A stretch of 64,000 bases of DNA from JAJFUG01 sp964473155 (GTDB taxonomy: Bacteria > Gemmatimonadota > Glassbacteria > GWA2-58-10), in assembly GCA_964473155.1 (NCBI GenBank), contig CAYYNT010000001.1, forward strand, positions 1-64,000, given 5' to 3'. A program made the position numbers and the translations under genes. Below the pieces are notes generated by a model, which had not been told where the DNA came from, ran no database searches, and was given only the letters and a program-made list of their open reading frames with translations. Positions 33,860-43,913 of the stretch are shown here, piece by piece; the stretch's first letter is position 1; each line of letters opens with the position of its first letter.

Positions 33860-33947
33860 CTATCCTCCACCTTGAACAACCCTGTCCGCCACTCAAAAAT
33901 AGATACACACTTTATTTTGATATAGTTATCGAGTTGAGACTGTATAT

Positions 33948-34352
33948 TTATTGCTCAGTTATTACTTTAAGACCGCTGATGTTCACAAAATCTTTAGCAT
34001 TGTGTGTTACTATCGGCACTCCATGTCGAACAGCACACGCGGCAATCCACGCATCATGGAACGAGATCGGCAAACCTTGGCGCTGTCGTTCTACAACTAT
34101 TTTGCCAAAAGTCTTTGCAATTTCATGATCATACGGGACAACAACATAATTACGAATCGCGTTTTCTAGCATTTTCCGTTTTTCCATGCCCCAATTTCTA
34201 TTCTCTGCACCATAGTACAATTCGCCTACAGTCACAAAAGATACAGCTACAAGACGGTTATCAATATGTTTTACATACGCCTTTGCTTCTTTTGTTCCTT
34301 TCATAATATAACTAACCACATTTGTATCAACCATTACTTTTGTGGCAGCCAT
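33948..34352 (-). CDS. PIN-domain protein (VapC-like toxin)
   Basis: 134 residues of the PIN ribonuclease fold with the acidic quartet visible: Asp9 in MVDTNVVSYI, Glu in VTVGELYYGAENR, Asp in SFHDAWIAACAV and Asp in THNAKDF. VapC toxins cleave tRNA or rRNA. No VapB/MazE/Phd-type antitoxin is next to it. Instead it begins 6 bases after the stop of a 325-aa unknown protein. Both genes are AT-rich compared with hom and proC on either side. It probably forms a two-gene toxin module with that partner. Confidence 0.9.
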   Translation of the reverse strand: MAATKVMVDTNVVSYIMKGTKEAKAYVKHIDNRLVAVSFVTVGELYYGAENRNWGMEKRKMLENAIRNYVVVPYDHEIAKTFGKIVVERQRQGLPISFHDAWIAACAVRHGVPIVTHNAKDFVNISGLKVITEQ

Positions 34353-34358
34353 ATATCG

Positions 34359-35336
34359 TTACCTCACTATACTTTGTTGGCGTAGTTCGTGGATTGATTC
34401 CTCGAAACCATCGTCAACCTCGCCGGGCCAAGAATTAAAGAGCGACTCTATATTAGACAATGGTGTCACTCCTTGAGCAAAAGCTAACTCATCCATGCTC
34501 AAAGAGGTCCAAAAATTAGATGGCAAAGGTTTCCCCGAAGGAAGCAAATCGACGGCGACTTCATTCTTATCATCTAACTTCTTAATGTCTCTTATTTTAA
34601 TGCTGGTGATTCTGCCTGATAAAGGATCTTCTATAGCTTCTCCAATGATTCTTACAAACTTAGTTATATCATCCAGAACCTCCTCCTTCTGCTCTTCATC
34701 AAAAAGACAAATAACTGGTTCGCCTACAGAAGGATGTATTCTACATCTCGTGCCGTGTTCTTTGAAATCGGCCATCAGTAACCGCCCTTCTATTGTGCGA
34801 GTATTAACCGATGGACCTTTAATGCGGTTTTGAATATTTTGGTATCCTATACAATCGATCTTTGTAGAAATAGGAATATCTCGATGATTCAGTGTTATTT
34901 CAATTTGATTCACATCGTCCTCAAGCAATACTCCTAAGTCTCTCCAAGCCATTAAAACACCAGTATCAAATCCATGCGGCATACTGCTTCCAGAACCCTG
35001 AACTTCATTCAAGCCATTTATTGAATACTCTATTGTAGACAATCCAATATCCAATTCTGGAAAATTGGGTTGACTCTGTTTCCTGTCAAAACCAAGAACT
35101 GTTGAAGGGCTTCCATGTGTTAACTGGACCAATTCCAATGACAATTCTTCTTTAAGACGCTTCCCCTTGGAACCCTTACGTGTACTATCCGTTTCGCCTT
35201 GAAGAACTTGCCCACATCTTAAAAAAGCCTTGTTAAGGCTCTCAAGCAATCTCAGTAGATGAGAAACACCAATTCTACCTGATCCAATTGCCTTTCCCTC
35301 AAGTTTTACGGAAATAAGCGGTTTAGAGGTATTCAT
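34359..35336 (-). CDS. 325-aa protein of unknown function paired with the PIN toxin
   Basis: 325 residues, soluble, no signal peptide or membrane helix. The N-terminal third starts LISVKLEGKAIGSGRIGVSH and LLRLLESLNKAFLRCGQVLQ, a strand followed by a long helix that I loosely recall from large hypothetical proteins beside PIN genes. The rest is mixed alpha/beta with no catalytic motif I recognise; RLLMADFKEHGTRCRIHP and SIKIRDIKKLDD look like a small beta domain. The ribosome site GGGAGGTG is ideal. The 6-base spacing to the PIN gene implies co-translation. It is the only candidate for an antitoxin here, far larger than ordinary VapB proteins. Confidence 0.75.
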   Translation of the reverse strand: MNTSKPLISVKLEGKAIGSGRIGVSHLLRLLESLNKAFLRCGQVLQGETDSTRKGSKGKRLKEELSLELVQLTHGSPSTVLGFDRKQSQPNFPELDIGLSTIEYSINGLNEVQGSGSSMPHGFDTGVLMAWRDLGVLLEDDVNQIEITLNHRDIPISTKIDCIGYQNIQNRIKGPSVNTRTIEGRLLMADFKEHGTRCRIHPSVGEPVICLFDEEQKEEVLDDITKFVRIIGEAIEDPLSGRITSIKIRDIKKLDDKNEVAVDLLPSGKPLPSNFWTSLSMDELAFAQGVTPLSNIESLFNSWPGEVDDGFEESIHELRQQSIVR

Positions 35337-35370
35337 AATTCACCTCCCTTCAAACAGGTTTCGACTGATG

Positions 35371-36183
35371 CTATTTACCCAGCTCGCGCGAGCGCTCGGC
35401 AGCGGCCAGCACCGCGCTGATTACGGCGTCCCTGAAACTTTTGGCCTCCAGCACGTGCAGCCCGGCCGCGGTTGTGCCGCCGGGCGTGGTGACTGCATCG
35501 CGCAACGCCGCCGGATGTACATTCTCATCCGCCGCCAGCATGGCGGCCGCTCCATGAAGGGTCTGCACGGCCAGGCGTCGCGCCGCGGGATGCGGGATTC
35601 CGGCTTTCACTCCGCCCGCGATCAGGGCCTCGGCGAACATGAACACCCACGCCGGGCCGCTTCCGGACAGGCCTGTCACCGCATCCAGAAGGCTCTCCGG
35701 CAGCTCGACCGCCGCACCCGCCGCGCCCAGGATTCTGCCAGCCGCAGCCATATGCTCCGGCCGGGCGAAACGCCCCCCGGCATACGCTGTAGCCGACTGT
35801 CCGAGCGTGGCCGCTATATTGGGCATCGCGCGCACCACCGGTGTGCGGTCAGGGACCTCCGCCTCGATACGGGCCAGGGTCACCCCGGCCGCAATCGAGA
35901 TCACAAGCTTACCCGGCCCGAGCGAGTCTTTCATCTGCCCGAGCACCCCGGACACCAGGTGCGGCTTGACGCAGACCAGTATCACCCCGCAGCGAGCGGA
36001 CAGTTCAGAGAGTTCGGCCGGCTTCACGCCGAGACGGCTTTCCAGGCTGGCCAGACGGGCCTTGTCCGTTTCCGCCACCCAGGCCGCGGACGGAGTAAAC
36101 AATCCAGCCTTCAGCACTCCCTCAAGAAGCGCGCCGCCCATCTTGCCCGCACCGGCAAAGCCGATACCGGTGATGTTATCCAT
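35371..36183 (-). CDS. proC: Pyrroline-5-carboxylate reductase
   Basis: 270 residues. The N-terminal NADPH fold shows GFAGAGKMGGALLEGV and VRAMPNIAATLGQS. The C-terminal dimer domain has the family signature SGSGPAWVFMFAEAL followed by ALRDAVTTPGGTTAAGL. It performs the last step of proline synthesis. Length and motifs are complete. It belongs to the amino-acid cluster, but the next 1.4 kb downstream is an AT-rich inserted cassette before hom. Confidence 0.97.
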   Translation of the reverse strand: MDNITGIGFAGAGKMGGALLEGVLKAGLFTPSAAWVAETDKARLASLESRLGVKPAELSELSARCGVILVCVKPHLVSGVLGQMKDSLGPGKLVISIAAGVTLARIEAEVPDRTPVVRAMPNIAATLGQSATAYAGGRFARPEHMAAAGRILGAAGAAVELPESLLDAVTGLSGSGPAWVFMFAEALIAGGVKAGIPHPAARRLAVQTLHGAAAMLAADENVHPAALRDAVTTPGGTTAAGLHVLEAKSFRDAVISAVLAAAERSRELGK

Positions 36184-36285
36184 TCAATACCTCCGGCTTG
36201 ATTTCAGGAGATAAAATAACATTCCTCCATACCCCGCGGCAAGCTTCCCAGATTTCCAGGACTCAGTCAGGAGTACGGTGAGGAG

Positions 36286-37254
36286 TCAGTCACCTTCCAT
36301 GATAGCCCGCAAGGCGGCCCAGGTTATATTCTGTCCGGTCTGAACCAGGACTACGTTCTTTCCGGCGAGACTGGCCTTTATCTTGAGCGCCGCGGCCAGC
36401 GGAACAGCTCCGGCCGGTTCCACGAGATTGTGGGTCGCGGGAATCCACTCCCGCACCGCGGCTTTTATTTCCGCCTCGCTCACCGTGACCATCTCATCCA
36501 CCCTTCGGCGCATGATCTCAAGGGTCATATCGGCGGGAATGCGTGTGGCGAGTCCATCAGCTATGGTATCCGCGCTGTCCGTGGTGACAGTTCCACCGCT
36601 GCGCCAGCTTTCGGCCACGGCGGCGGCGTTGGCCGCCTGCACTCCCACCAGGCGGGTCTTCCGTCCCAGGCCCTCACTGGCGACGCACACTCCTGACAGT
36701 CCGCTGCCCAGGCCTATCGGGACTATTATAACATCCGCATCCGGAAGGTCCTCATATATTTCGAGCGCATAAGTCCCCACGCCAGCGATCAGTTTTGGCT
36801 CATTGGCCGAGTGCACGTAACGGTAACCGTACAGCGAGGTCAACTCCTCGGTTTTTCCGCGCGCTTCATCGAAGTCCCGCCCATGCTCGACCAGCTCAGC
36901 TCCAAGAAGACGCATGGCCCCGTTCTTGTCCGGATTGTTGCCGTGCGGGACAACAATCACCACCCGCACTCCGAACAACCGTCCGGCATACGCCAGCGAC
37001 TGGCCGTGGTTGCCGCGGGTCACCCCGATGATGCCGCGCCTTTTCTGATCCTCCGGAAGCGTCGCCACCAGGTTGACCCCGCCGCGCACCTTGAAAGCGC
37101 CCACCAGATGGTGGTTCTCGTGCTTCACATAAATACGCGTCCCGAGTATGCGCTCCAGTGCCGGGTGCGCGAACAGCGGCGTACGGCTGACATACGGTTT
37201 AATCACCTCGCGGGCAGCGAGGATATCCTTTAATGTCACATCCTGCACAGGCAT
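36286..37254 (-). CDS. Threonine/serine dehydratase-like PLP enzyme
   Basis: 322 residues of the fold-type II PLP family. The cofactor Lys lies in HHLVGAFKVRGG, the substrate loop in TRGNHGQSLAYAG, and the phosphate-binding loop reads GLGSGLSG where most threonine dehydratases have GGGGL-type sequence. NLVEPAGAVPLAAAL is also typical. The family turns threonine into 2-oxobutyrate or serine into pyruvate, or racemises serine. There is no ACT-type regulatory domain, so it is more like a catabolic or short biosynthetic form. Its place in the branched-chain cluster suggests feeding 2-oxobutyrate to IlvB, in parallel with CimA. Exact substrate uncertain. Confidence 0.85.
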   Translation of the reverse strand: MPVQDVTLKDILAAREVIKPYVSRTPLFAHPALERILGTRIYVKHENHHLVGAFKVRGGVNLVATLPEDQKRRGIIGVTRGNHGQSLAYAGRLFGVRVVIVVPHGNNPDKNGAMRLLGAELVEHGRDFDEARGKTEELTSLYGYRYVHSANEPKLIAGVGTYALEIYEDLPDADVIIVPIGLGSGLSGVCVASEGLGRKTRLVGVQAANAAAVAESWRSGGTVTTDSADTIADGLATRIPADMTLEIMRRRVDEMVTVSEAEIKAAVREWIPATHNLVEPAGAVPLAAALKIKASLAGKNVVLVQTGQNITWAALRAIMEGD

Positions 37255-37367
37255 CGGCTTCCGTTCTCAACAGGATTGGTGTTGACCGGAGACTGAGACT
37301 CCCCATAATTACGGCGCTGCGGCGCCGAATCACCCTGAAACGAGCTTTTTATCAAACAATAAAAGCG

Positions 37368-37398
37368 TGTAGGGGCGGATTGAAAACCCGCCCCTACA
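37368..37398. repeat. Short palindromic repeat
   Basis: TGTAGGGGCGG, loop ATTGAAAAC, CCGCCCCTACA: an 11-bp perfect inverted repeat. Very similar GTAGGGGCGG...CCGCCCCTAC palindromes are scattered in many bacterial genomes. It lies between two co-oriented genes and could act as a REP-like element or attenuator. Confidence 0.7.
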
Positions 37399-37468
37399 AA
37401 TTAAACATGATTTCATATTATTTAGCGCATCCGGACGCCTAAAGCAAGGAAAAGCCGCCGGTCCGGAC

Positions 37469-38545
37469 TCAGAGCCCCAGAATCTCGTCGATTGCGCCCA
37501 GAACTTCCTCGATGTCCAGCATGGTAAGCTGCCCCATGTGGGCGATGCGGAAAGTCTTGTCTTTCAGGTCGCCGTAACCGTTGGAAATGACCAGATTACG
37601 CTCGGCCAGCTTTTTGTTCAGGTCCGAGATGCTGATATTGCGCGTATTGTCGATACAGGTCAGCGTATTCGACCAGTAGCCTTTCTCGGTGAAGACGCGG
37701 AAATGCTTTTCCGCCCAGGCGCGCACCTTCTCGGCCATCTGGATATGACGCTGCCAGCGGTTCTCCAGGCCCTCGGCCATGATTATCTCCATCTGCTTGC
37801 GCAGGGCGAACAGATGCGGGATCGAGGGGGTGATATGCGTCTGGTTCTTGACCAGGTTCTTCTCCACGGCGATGAAGTCGAAATAGAAGCCGCGGTTCTC
37901 GACAGTGCGCGCTTTCTCCAGCGCGCGCGGGCTGATCGCCGCCACCGAGAAACCAGCAGGCAGGGCAAACGCCTTCTGGCTGCTGGCGAAGGCAACATCC
38001 ACTCCCAGACGGTCGATTTCCAGCTTAACACCGCCCATGGAGCTGACCATGTCCACGAGGATGCTTATCTCCGGGTATTTCGCCTTCATCATGTCGGCGA
38101 TGCCGTAAATGTCGCTCATCGCGGCAGTGGCGGTCTCGTTATGCACGATGGTGATTGCGTCCACACCCTTGTTCTGGCTCAGGGCCTTGTCGACCATGTC
38201 GGCGTTGAAACCGCGCCCCGGCTCTATCTCCACCGCGACCGCCTTCTTGCCATTGGCCTGGGCGATCTGGCAGAAACGCTTGCTGAACGCACCGTTGACA
38301 AACGAAACGCAGCTTTCCCGGACGCAGTTGCGCACTGACGCTTCCATCAATCCCGTGCCGCTGGAAGTGGACAGGAAGATCATGTTCTTCGTGTAAAGCA
38401 TCTTCTGAACCATCGGGATGATCGAACTTATAAGTTCCGCGCACTCCGGGAAACGATGTCCGATCTGAGGACGCGCCAGTTCCTGCAGCACTTCGGGCAA
38501 TACTTCAGTGGGGCCTGGGATGAAAAGCTTGCGGTGCGTAGTCAT
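37469..38545 (-). CDS. Class V aminotransferase (alanine-glyoxylate/serine-pyruvate type)
   Basis: 358 residues of the class V PLP aminotransferase family. It opens with the family's KLFIPGPTEVLPEVL, has STSSGTGLMEASVRNCV for the cofactor phosphate, IVHNETATAAMSDI, DMVSSMGGVKLEID with the pyridine-binding Asp, and the Schiff-base Lys in SSQKAFALPAG. Relatives transfer the amino group between alanine or serine and glyoxylate or pyruvate; a few serve as phosphoserine aminotransferases. The start MTTHRKLF follows GGAG at 9 bases; an ATG five codons upstream has no ribosome site. Its place among amino-acid genes suggests a biosynthetic role, perhaps in glycine/serine supply. Confidence 0.88.
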   Translation of the reverse strand: MTTHRKLFIPGPTEVLPEVLQELARPQIGHRFPECAELISSIIPMVQKMLYTKNMIFLSTSSGTGLMEASVRNCVRESCVSFVNGAFSKRFCQIAQANGKKAVAVEIEPGRGFNADMVDKALSQNKGVDAITIVHNETATAAMSDIYGIADMMKAKYPEISILVDMVSSMGGVKLEIDRLGVDVAFASSQKAFALPAGFSVAAISPRALEKARTVENRGFYFDFIAVEKNLVKNQTHITPSIPHLFALRKQMEIIMAEGLENRWQRHIQMAEKVRAWAEKHFRVFTEKGYWSNTLTCIDNTRNISISDLNKKLAERNLVISNGYGDLKDKTFRIAHMGQLTMLDIEEVLGAIDEILGL

Positions 38546-38618
38546 GTCCTGGGTCTCCATTAAGCAGGTTATACATAGCGGCGCGGGAACCGGGTGTTGT
38601 CCCTGCGCCGGGACTGCC

Positions 38619-39833
38619 TCAAGTATGGTATTCGGCGTTGATCTTTACGTAATCATAGGAAAAATCGCAGGTCCAGAAACGGCAGCTCTCGCTGCCCTGG
38701 CCCAAGTTCAGTTCGATCACTATCTCCCTGCTCCGCAATCCGGCGCGAAGAGCCTCAAGGTCAGCCGCCACAGGCGCTCCCCGGCTGAACACCCGGATTC
38801 CGGCAAGCGTGATATCGGTCCTTTCCGGCTCGACTGGGGCCCCGCTGTATCCGGCCGCGCAGATAATCCGCCCCCAGTTGGGGTCCGCGCCGAAAAGCGC
38901 TGTCTTCACCAGAGGAGAATTGGCCACGGACCGGGCCACGCGGTCGGCGTTCTCGAAACTGTCCGCCCCGCTCACCCTTATCTCCACCAGGTGCGTCGCC
39001 CCCTCGCCATCTGCGGCGATTTTCTTCGCCAGCGTCTCCGCGGCCAGATACAGCGCCTGCTTGAACTCTTCCCACGCCGGGCTGCCTGATTTCTCGATCC
39101 GTGGAGCGCCGCTCGCGCCGTTGGCCAGAACGAAAGCGCTGTCGTTCGGGCTGCGGTCCCCGTCCACACTGACCATGTTGAACGTGCGCGACACTACATC
39201 GCGCAGGGCTTCGCGTAAGGCCACAGGCGCAATGTCCGCATCCGTGGTGAAAAAAGCCAGCATGGTGGCCATATTCGGGTGGATCATCCCGGAGCCTTTG
39301 GCTGCCGCGCCGATTGTCACCGCCTTGCCGCCAAGCTCGAATTTTGCGGCAACCGTCTTTTCCACCAGGTCAGTGGTCATTATCGCCCGCTGGAAATCCC
39401 CGCTCTCTCCGTTGTTCAAGCGGACCGCCGCCTCTTTCAATCCCGTGTGTATCCGGTCCATCGGCAACTGATGACCGATCACGCCGGTCGACATGACCAG
39501 GGCGCTGCGCTTTCCCAGGCCCAGAAGGCTCTCGGCCGCCGCAGCCGTAGCGGCTGCATTTTCGAGGCCCTGCGCGCCGGTGCAGGCATTGGCGATACCG
39601 GCATTAACCACTATCGCCCTGACACCGGCAGGCCCGGATGACAAAATCTCGCGACAGTACATCACCGGCGCGGCCTTCACCCGGTTGGTAGTGAAAACCC
39701 CGGCTGCCGAGCAGGGACGGTCGCTCAAAAGAACTCCCAGATCCGGTCCGCTGCCGGTCCTGACACCGCATTTAACACCCACCGCCCGGAAACCGGGTGT
39801 AGTATCCACCGATCCTTCGAAAATTTGCGCCAT
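38619..39833 (-). CDS. argJ: Glutamate N-acetyltransferase / amino-acid N-acetyltransferase
   Basis: About 404 residues. This Ntn hydrolase cleaves itself between Ala and Thr in HPNMATMLAFF; the new N-terminal Thr transfers acetyl between acetylornithine and glutamate, recycling acetyl groups in arginine synthesis. Oxyanion-hole residues lie in MSTGVIG and the GDRSPNDS segment is typical. The start MAQIFEGSV gives normal length; an in-frame ATG 8 codons upstream (39857) is also possible and neither has a strong ribosome site. It follows argD with a 64-base gap. Having argJ implies the cyclic acetyl pathway; whether it makes acetylglutamate itself is not visible. Confidence 0.95.
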   Translation of the reverse strand: MAQIFEGSVDTTPGFRAVGVKCGVRTGSGPDLGVLLSDRPCSAAGVFTTNRVKAAPVMYCREILSSGPAGVRAIVVNAGIANACTGAQGLENAAATAAAAESLLGLGKRSALVMSTGVIGHQLPMDRIHTGLKEAAVRLNNGESGDFQRAIMTTDLVEKTVAAKFELGGKAVTIGAAAKGSGMIHPNMATMLAFFTTDADIAPVALREALRDVVSRTFNMVSVDGDRSPNDSAFVLANGASGAPRIEKSGSPAWEEFKQALYLAAETLAKKIAADGEGATHLVEIRVSGADSFENADRVARSVANSPLVKTALFGADPNWGRIICAAGYSGAPVEPERTDITLAGIRVFSRGAPVAADLEALRAGLRSREIVIELNLGQGSESCRFWTCDFSYDYVKINAEYHT

Positions 39834-39897
39834 CTTTTCGCGGTATTCCCTGAACATGATTGATAGTGGTTGTGAAAAAAATAACGTTGTGTACAAT

Positions 39898-41106
39898 CTA
39901 ACAACTTTTTCTCTTTTCTTCCAGTATTTCCGCAAAAACTTTCACGAAAGAATCAATCTGCCGTTTGCTGATCACGAGCGGAGGCACGATCCGGATCACC
40001 TTGTCGCCCGCCACGCAGACAAGTACGCCGCGCGCAAAAAATTTCGGCAGCAACTCGGCTGACTTGACTGTCAGCTCCACGCCGGCCATAAGGCCAATGC
40101 CGCGCACGCTGGTGATCAGATCCGGGAAGCTGTTTTTCAGGTTCTCGAGACGCCACATCAGGTGACGGCCCTTCTCAGCCACGGCCTCCAGGAACGCAGG
40201 TTTTCGAATGCGTCCGACCACCTCCACCGCGGCGGCGCTGACCACCAGTCCGCCGCCGAAAGTGGTGGCATGGTCCCCCTTTTCGATACAGGAAGCGACC
40301 CGCTCGCTGGCCAGCACCGCCCCCATCGGCAGGCCGCCGGCCAGGGGCTTGGCCAGGGTCATGATATCCGGAGTGACCCCGAAATGCTCGTGGGCGAAAA
40401 GCTTGCCTGTCCGGCCAAGCCCGCACTGCACCTCGTCGAAAATCAGCAGCACGTCACGACGGCGGCAGATATTCGCCAGCTCACGCAGGAACTGGACATC
40501 CGCCGGGTTCACTCCACCCTCGCCCTGCACCGGCTCGACAATCACCGCGCAGGTGTCCATGGCGATCTTGCTCTCTGCATCCGCGGCGTCTCCGAATATG
40601 GCAAAACGCGCACCCGGGACAAGCGGTTCGAACGGCATACGGTACTTTTCACGGTCGGTCAGGGCCAGCGCCCCGAAAGTGCGCCCATGGAAAGAGCCGC
40701 GGAAAGCCACGAACCCGGCCCGCTCGCGCCCGAAATTCTTCAGCGCCCATTTCCGGGCCAGTTTCATCGCCCCCTCGACCGCCTCGGCCCCGCTGTTGCA
40801 GAAAAACACTTTATCCGCGAACGAGCTTTCCACCAGCATACGGGCCAGTTTCACGCTCGGCTCGGTGTAGTAAAGGTTCGAGCAGTGGACCATCCGGCTG
40901 GCCTGCTCGGCGATCACGCGGGCCAGGCGTGAATCTCCATAGCCCAGCGCGTTGACCGCGATGCCGCTGACCATGTCCAGGTAGCGCTTGCCTTCCTTGT
41001 CGTAAAGGTAGCAGCCCTTGCCGTGATCGAGCACGAAACCCGGACGGCTGTAGGTGCCCAGAATGAACCGGGCTTCGTCCCGAATGATTTTTTCGCTGTC
41101 GTTCAC
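39898..41106 (-). CDS. argD: Acetylornithine aminotransferase
   Basis: 402 residues, class III PLP aminotransferase. The cofactor-phosphate region is CNSGAEAVEGAMKLAR, the pyridine Asp is in LLIFDEVQCGLGRTG, and the Schiff-base Lys in MTLAKPLAGGLPMGAV. It converts N-acetylglutamate semialdehyde to N-acetylornithine. The start is GTG after GAGGAGGATAATCTGCG. It is between ilvE and argJ on the minus strand, joining arginine and branched-chain genes in one run. Related enzymes acting on succinylornithine or 4-aminobutyrate are less likely given argJ next door. Confidence 0.95.
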   Translation of the reverse strand: MNDSEKIIRDEARFILGTYSRPGFVLDHGKGCYLYDKEGKRYLDMVSGIAVNALGYGDSRLARVIAEQASRMVHCSNLYYTEPSVKLARMLVESSFADKVFFCNSGAEAVEGAMKLARKWALKNFGRERAGFVAFRGSFHGRTFGALALTDREKYRMPFEPLVPGARFAIFGDAADAESKIAMDTCAVIVEPVQGEGGVNPADVQFLRELANICRRRDVLLIFDEVQCGLGRTGKLFAHEHFGVTPDIMTLAKPLAGGLPMGAVLASERVASCIEKGDHATTFGGGLVVSAAAVEVVGRIRKPAFLEAVAEKGRHLMWRLENLKNSFPDLITSVRGIGLMAGVELTVKSAELLPKFFARGVLVCVAGDKVIRIVPPLVISKRQIDSFVKVFAEILEEKRKSC

Positions 41107-41161
41107 CGCAGATTATCCTCCTCAGTTGCAGCCTGCCGCCGCAGGCATATCGCGGGCTTTG

Positions 41162-42040
41162 TCAGCCTAACACTTTCGTCCCTTCAGAGGTCCGCAACCC
41201 CTTGAACGCCTCAATCAGGCGGGCGGTGACCGGTCCCGGCCGGCCATCGCCGATCGCTCGCCCGTCAAGGGAGATCACCGGAACAAGCTCCGCCCCGGTT
41301 CCTGTCAGGAAACATTCATCCGCGGTGTAGATGTCGTGACGGGTCATGGGGACCTCGTTGACAGTCAAGCCGAGCTTGCGGCCGAGCTCTATGGTCACTC
41401 CCCGGGTGACGCCCATGAGGAGCGAAAACTCGGGACCGGGGGTGTAAATTTCACCCTTCTTGACCGTGAAAATGTTATCTGCGCTGCACTCGCACACATA
41501 GCCGTTGCTGTCCAGCATCAGCGCCTCGATGCAACCGGCCAGGTTGGCCTCCATCTTGGCCAGGATGCTGTTCAGGTAATTGAGGCTCTTCACCTTTGAG
41601 CTGAGCATGTCCGGGTTGATCCGCCGGGTGGCAGCGGTGATGACCGTGATGCCTTCCTCGTAAAGCTTGGGCGGATAGAGCTGAATCTTGTCCACGATAA
41701 CGATGAGCGAACTCTTGCTGCATTTTCGCGGATCGAGCCCCAGGTCACCCATGCCGCGCGTGACCACCAGACGGATGTAAGCATCGTGCAGGCCGTTCTC
41801 GCGCACCGTGTCGATAACCGCCTTTTCCACGCCCGCGCGGTCCAGCGGAAGCTCCAGGCCGATAGAACGGGCGCTCTCGCAGAAACGGTCCATGTGTTCT
41901 TTAAACCTGAATATCCGGCCCGAATAAACTCTTATTCCCTCGAAAACTCCGTCCCCGTACAGCAGCCCATGGTCATAAACACTGACTTTGGCCTCGCTTT
42001 TCGGGTACAGGGCGCCGTCGATGTAAACTTTTGGCTCCAT
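41162..42040 (-). CDS. ilvE: Branched-chain amino acid aminotransferase
   Basis: 292 residues, fold-type IV PLP enzyme. It begins EPKVYIDGALYPKSEAKVSV, has DHGLLYGDGVFEGIRVYSG, the Schiff-base Lys in SSKVKSLNYLNSIL, and the signature ECSADNIFTVKKGEIYTP followed by GVTRG. It makes leucine, isoleucine and valine from their keto acids, the final step of the pathway encoded upstream. The start was set at MEPKVYID, preceded by AGGTG; the 11 extra upstream codons run into the dispersed repeat copy 2. Relatives include D-amino-acid transaminases, but context favours IlvE. Confidence 0.93.
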   Translation of the reverse strand: MEPKVYIDGALYPKSEAKVSVYDHGLLYGDGVFEGIRVYSGRIFRFKEHMDRFCESARSIGLELPLDRAGVEKAVIDTVRENGLHDAYIRLVVTRGMGDLGLDPRKCSKSSLIVIVDKIQLYPPKLYEEGITVITAATRRINPDMLSSKVKSLNYLNSILAKMEANLAGCIEALMLDSNGYVCECSADNIFTVKKGEIYTPGPEFSLLMGVTRGVTIELGRKLGLTVNEVPMTRHDIYTADECFLTGTGAELVPVISLDGRAIGDGRPGPVTARLIEAFKGLRTSEGTKVLG

Positions 42041-42060
42041 ATCACCTGGTCCTTGAGAGT

Positions 42061-42205
42061 TGTGCTGATTCATTGGATCAAATCCCCCCCCGATCCCCCC
42101 TTGCGAAAGGGGGAAAAACAGCCGCCACTGCTGTCCACCAGTAAGCGCCTGGCAATGGCGATTTTAAATTCCCCCATGGAAAGGGGGGAAACAGGGGGTT
42201 GTGTC
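42061..42205 (-). repeat. Dispersed C/G-tract repeat, copy 2 (inverted to copies 1 and 3)
   Basis: Two pyrimidine/purine blocks (CCCCCCCCGATCCCCCCTTG and the GAAAGGGGGG-type arm) flank a centre containing GTAAGCGCCTGGCAATGG, ending GGGAAACAGGGGGTTGTG. Its reverse complement aligns with copy 3 over the full length (about 145 bases). It lies just upstream of ilvE. Confidence 0.85.
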
Positions 42206-42313
42206 TTTACACCGTTTTTCAACACGCATTAAGAATAAACCTGAAAAAAACAATTCCACCCGCCGAGATACGGCGCGAGGCGCGCATTCCAGCTTATGCG
42301 GCAGCGGCCGCGG

Positions 42314-43903
<1,590 letters not shown>

Positions 43904-43913
43904 ACACTGCTCC

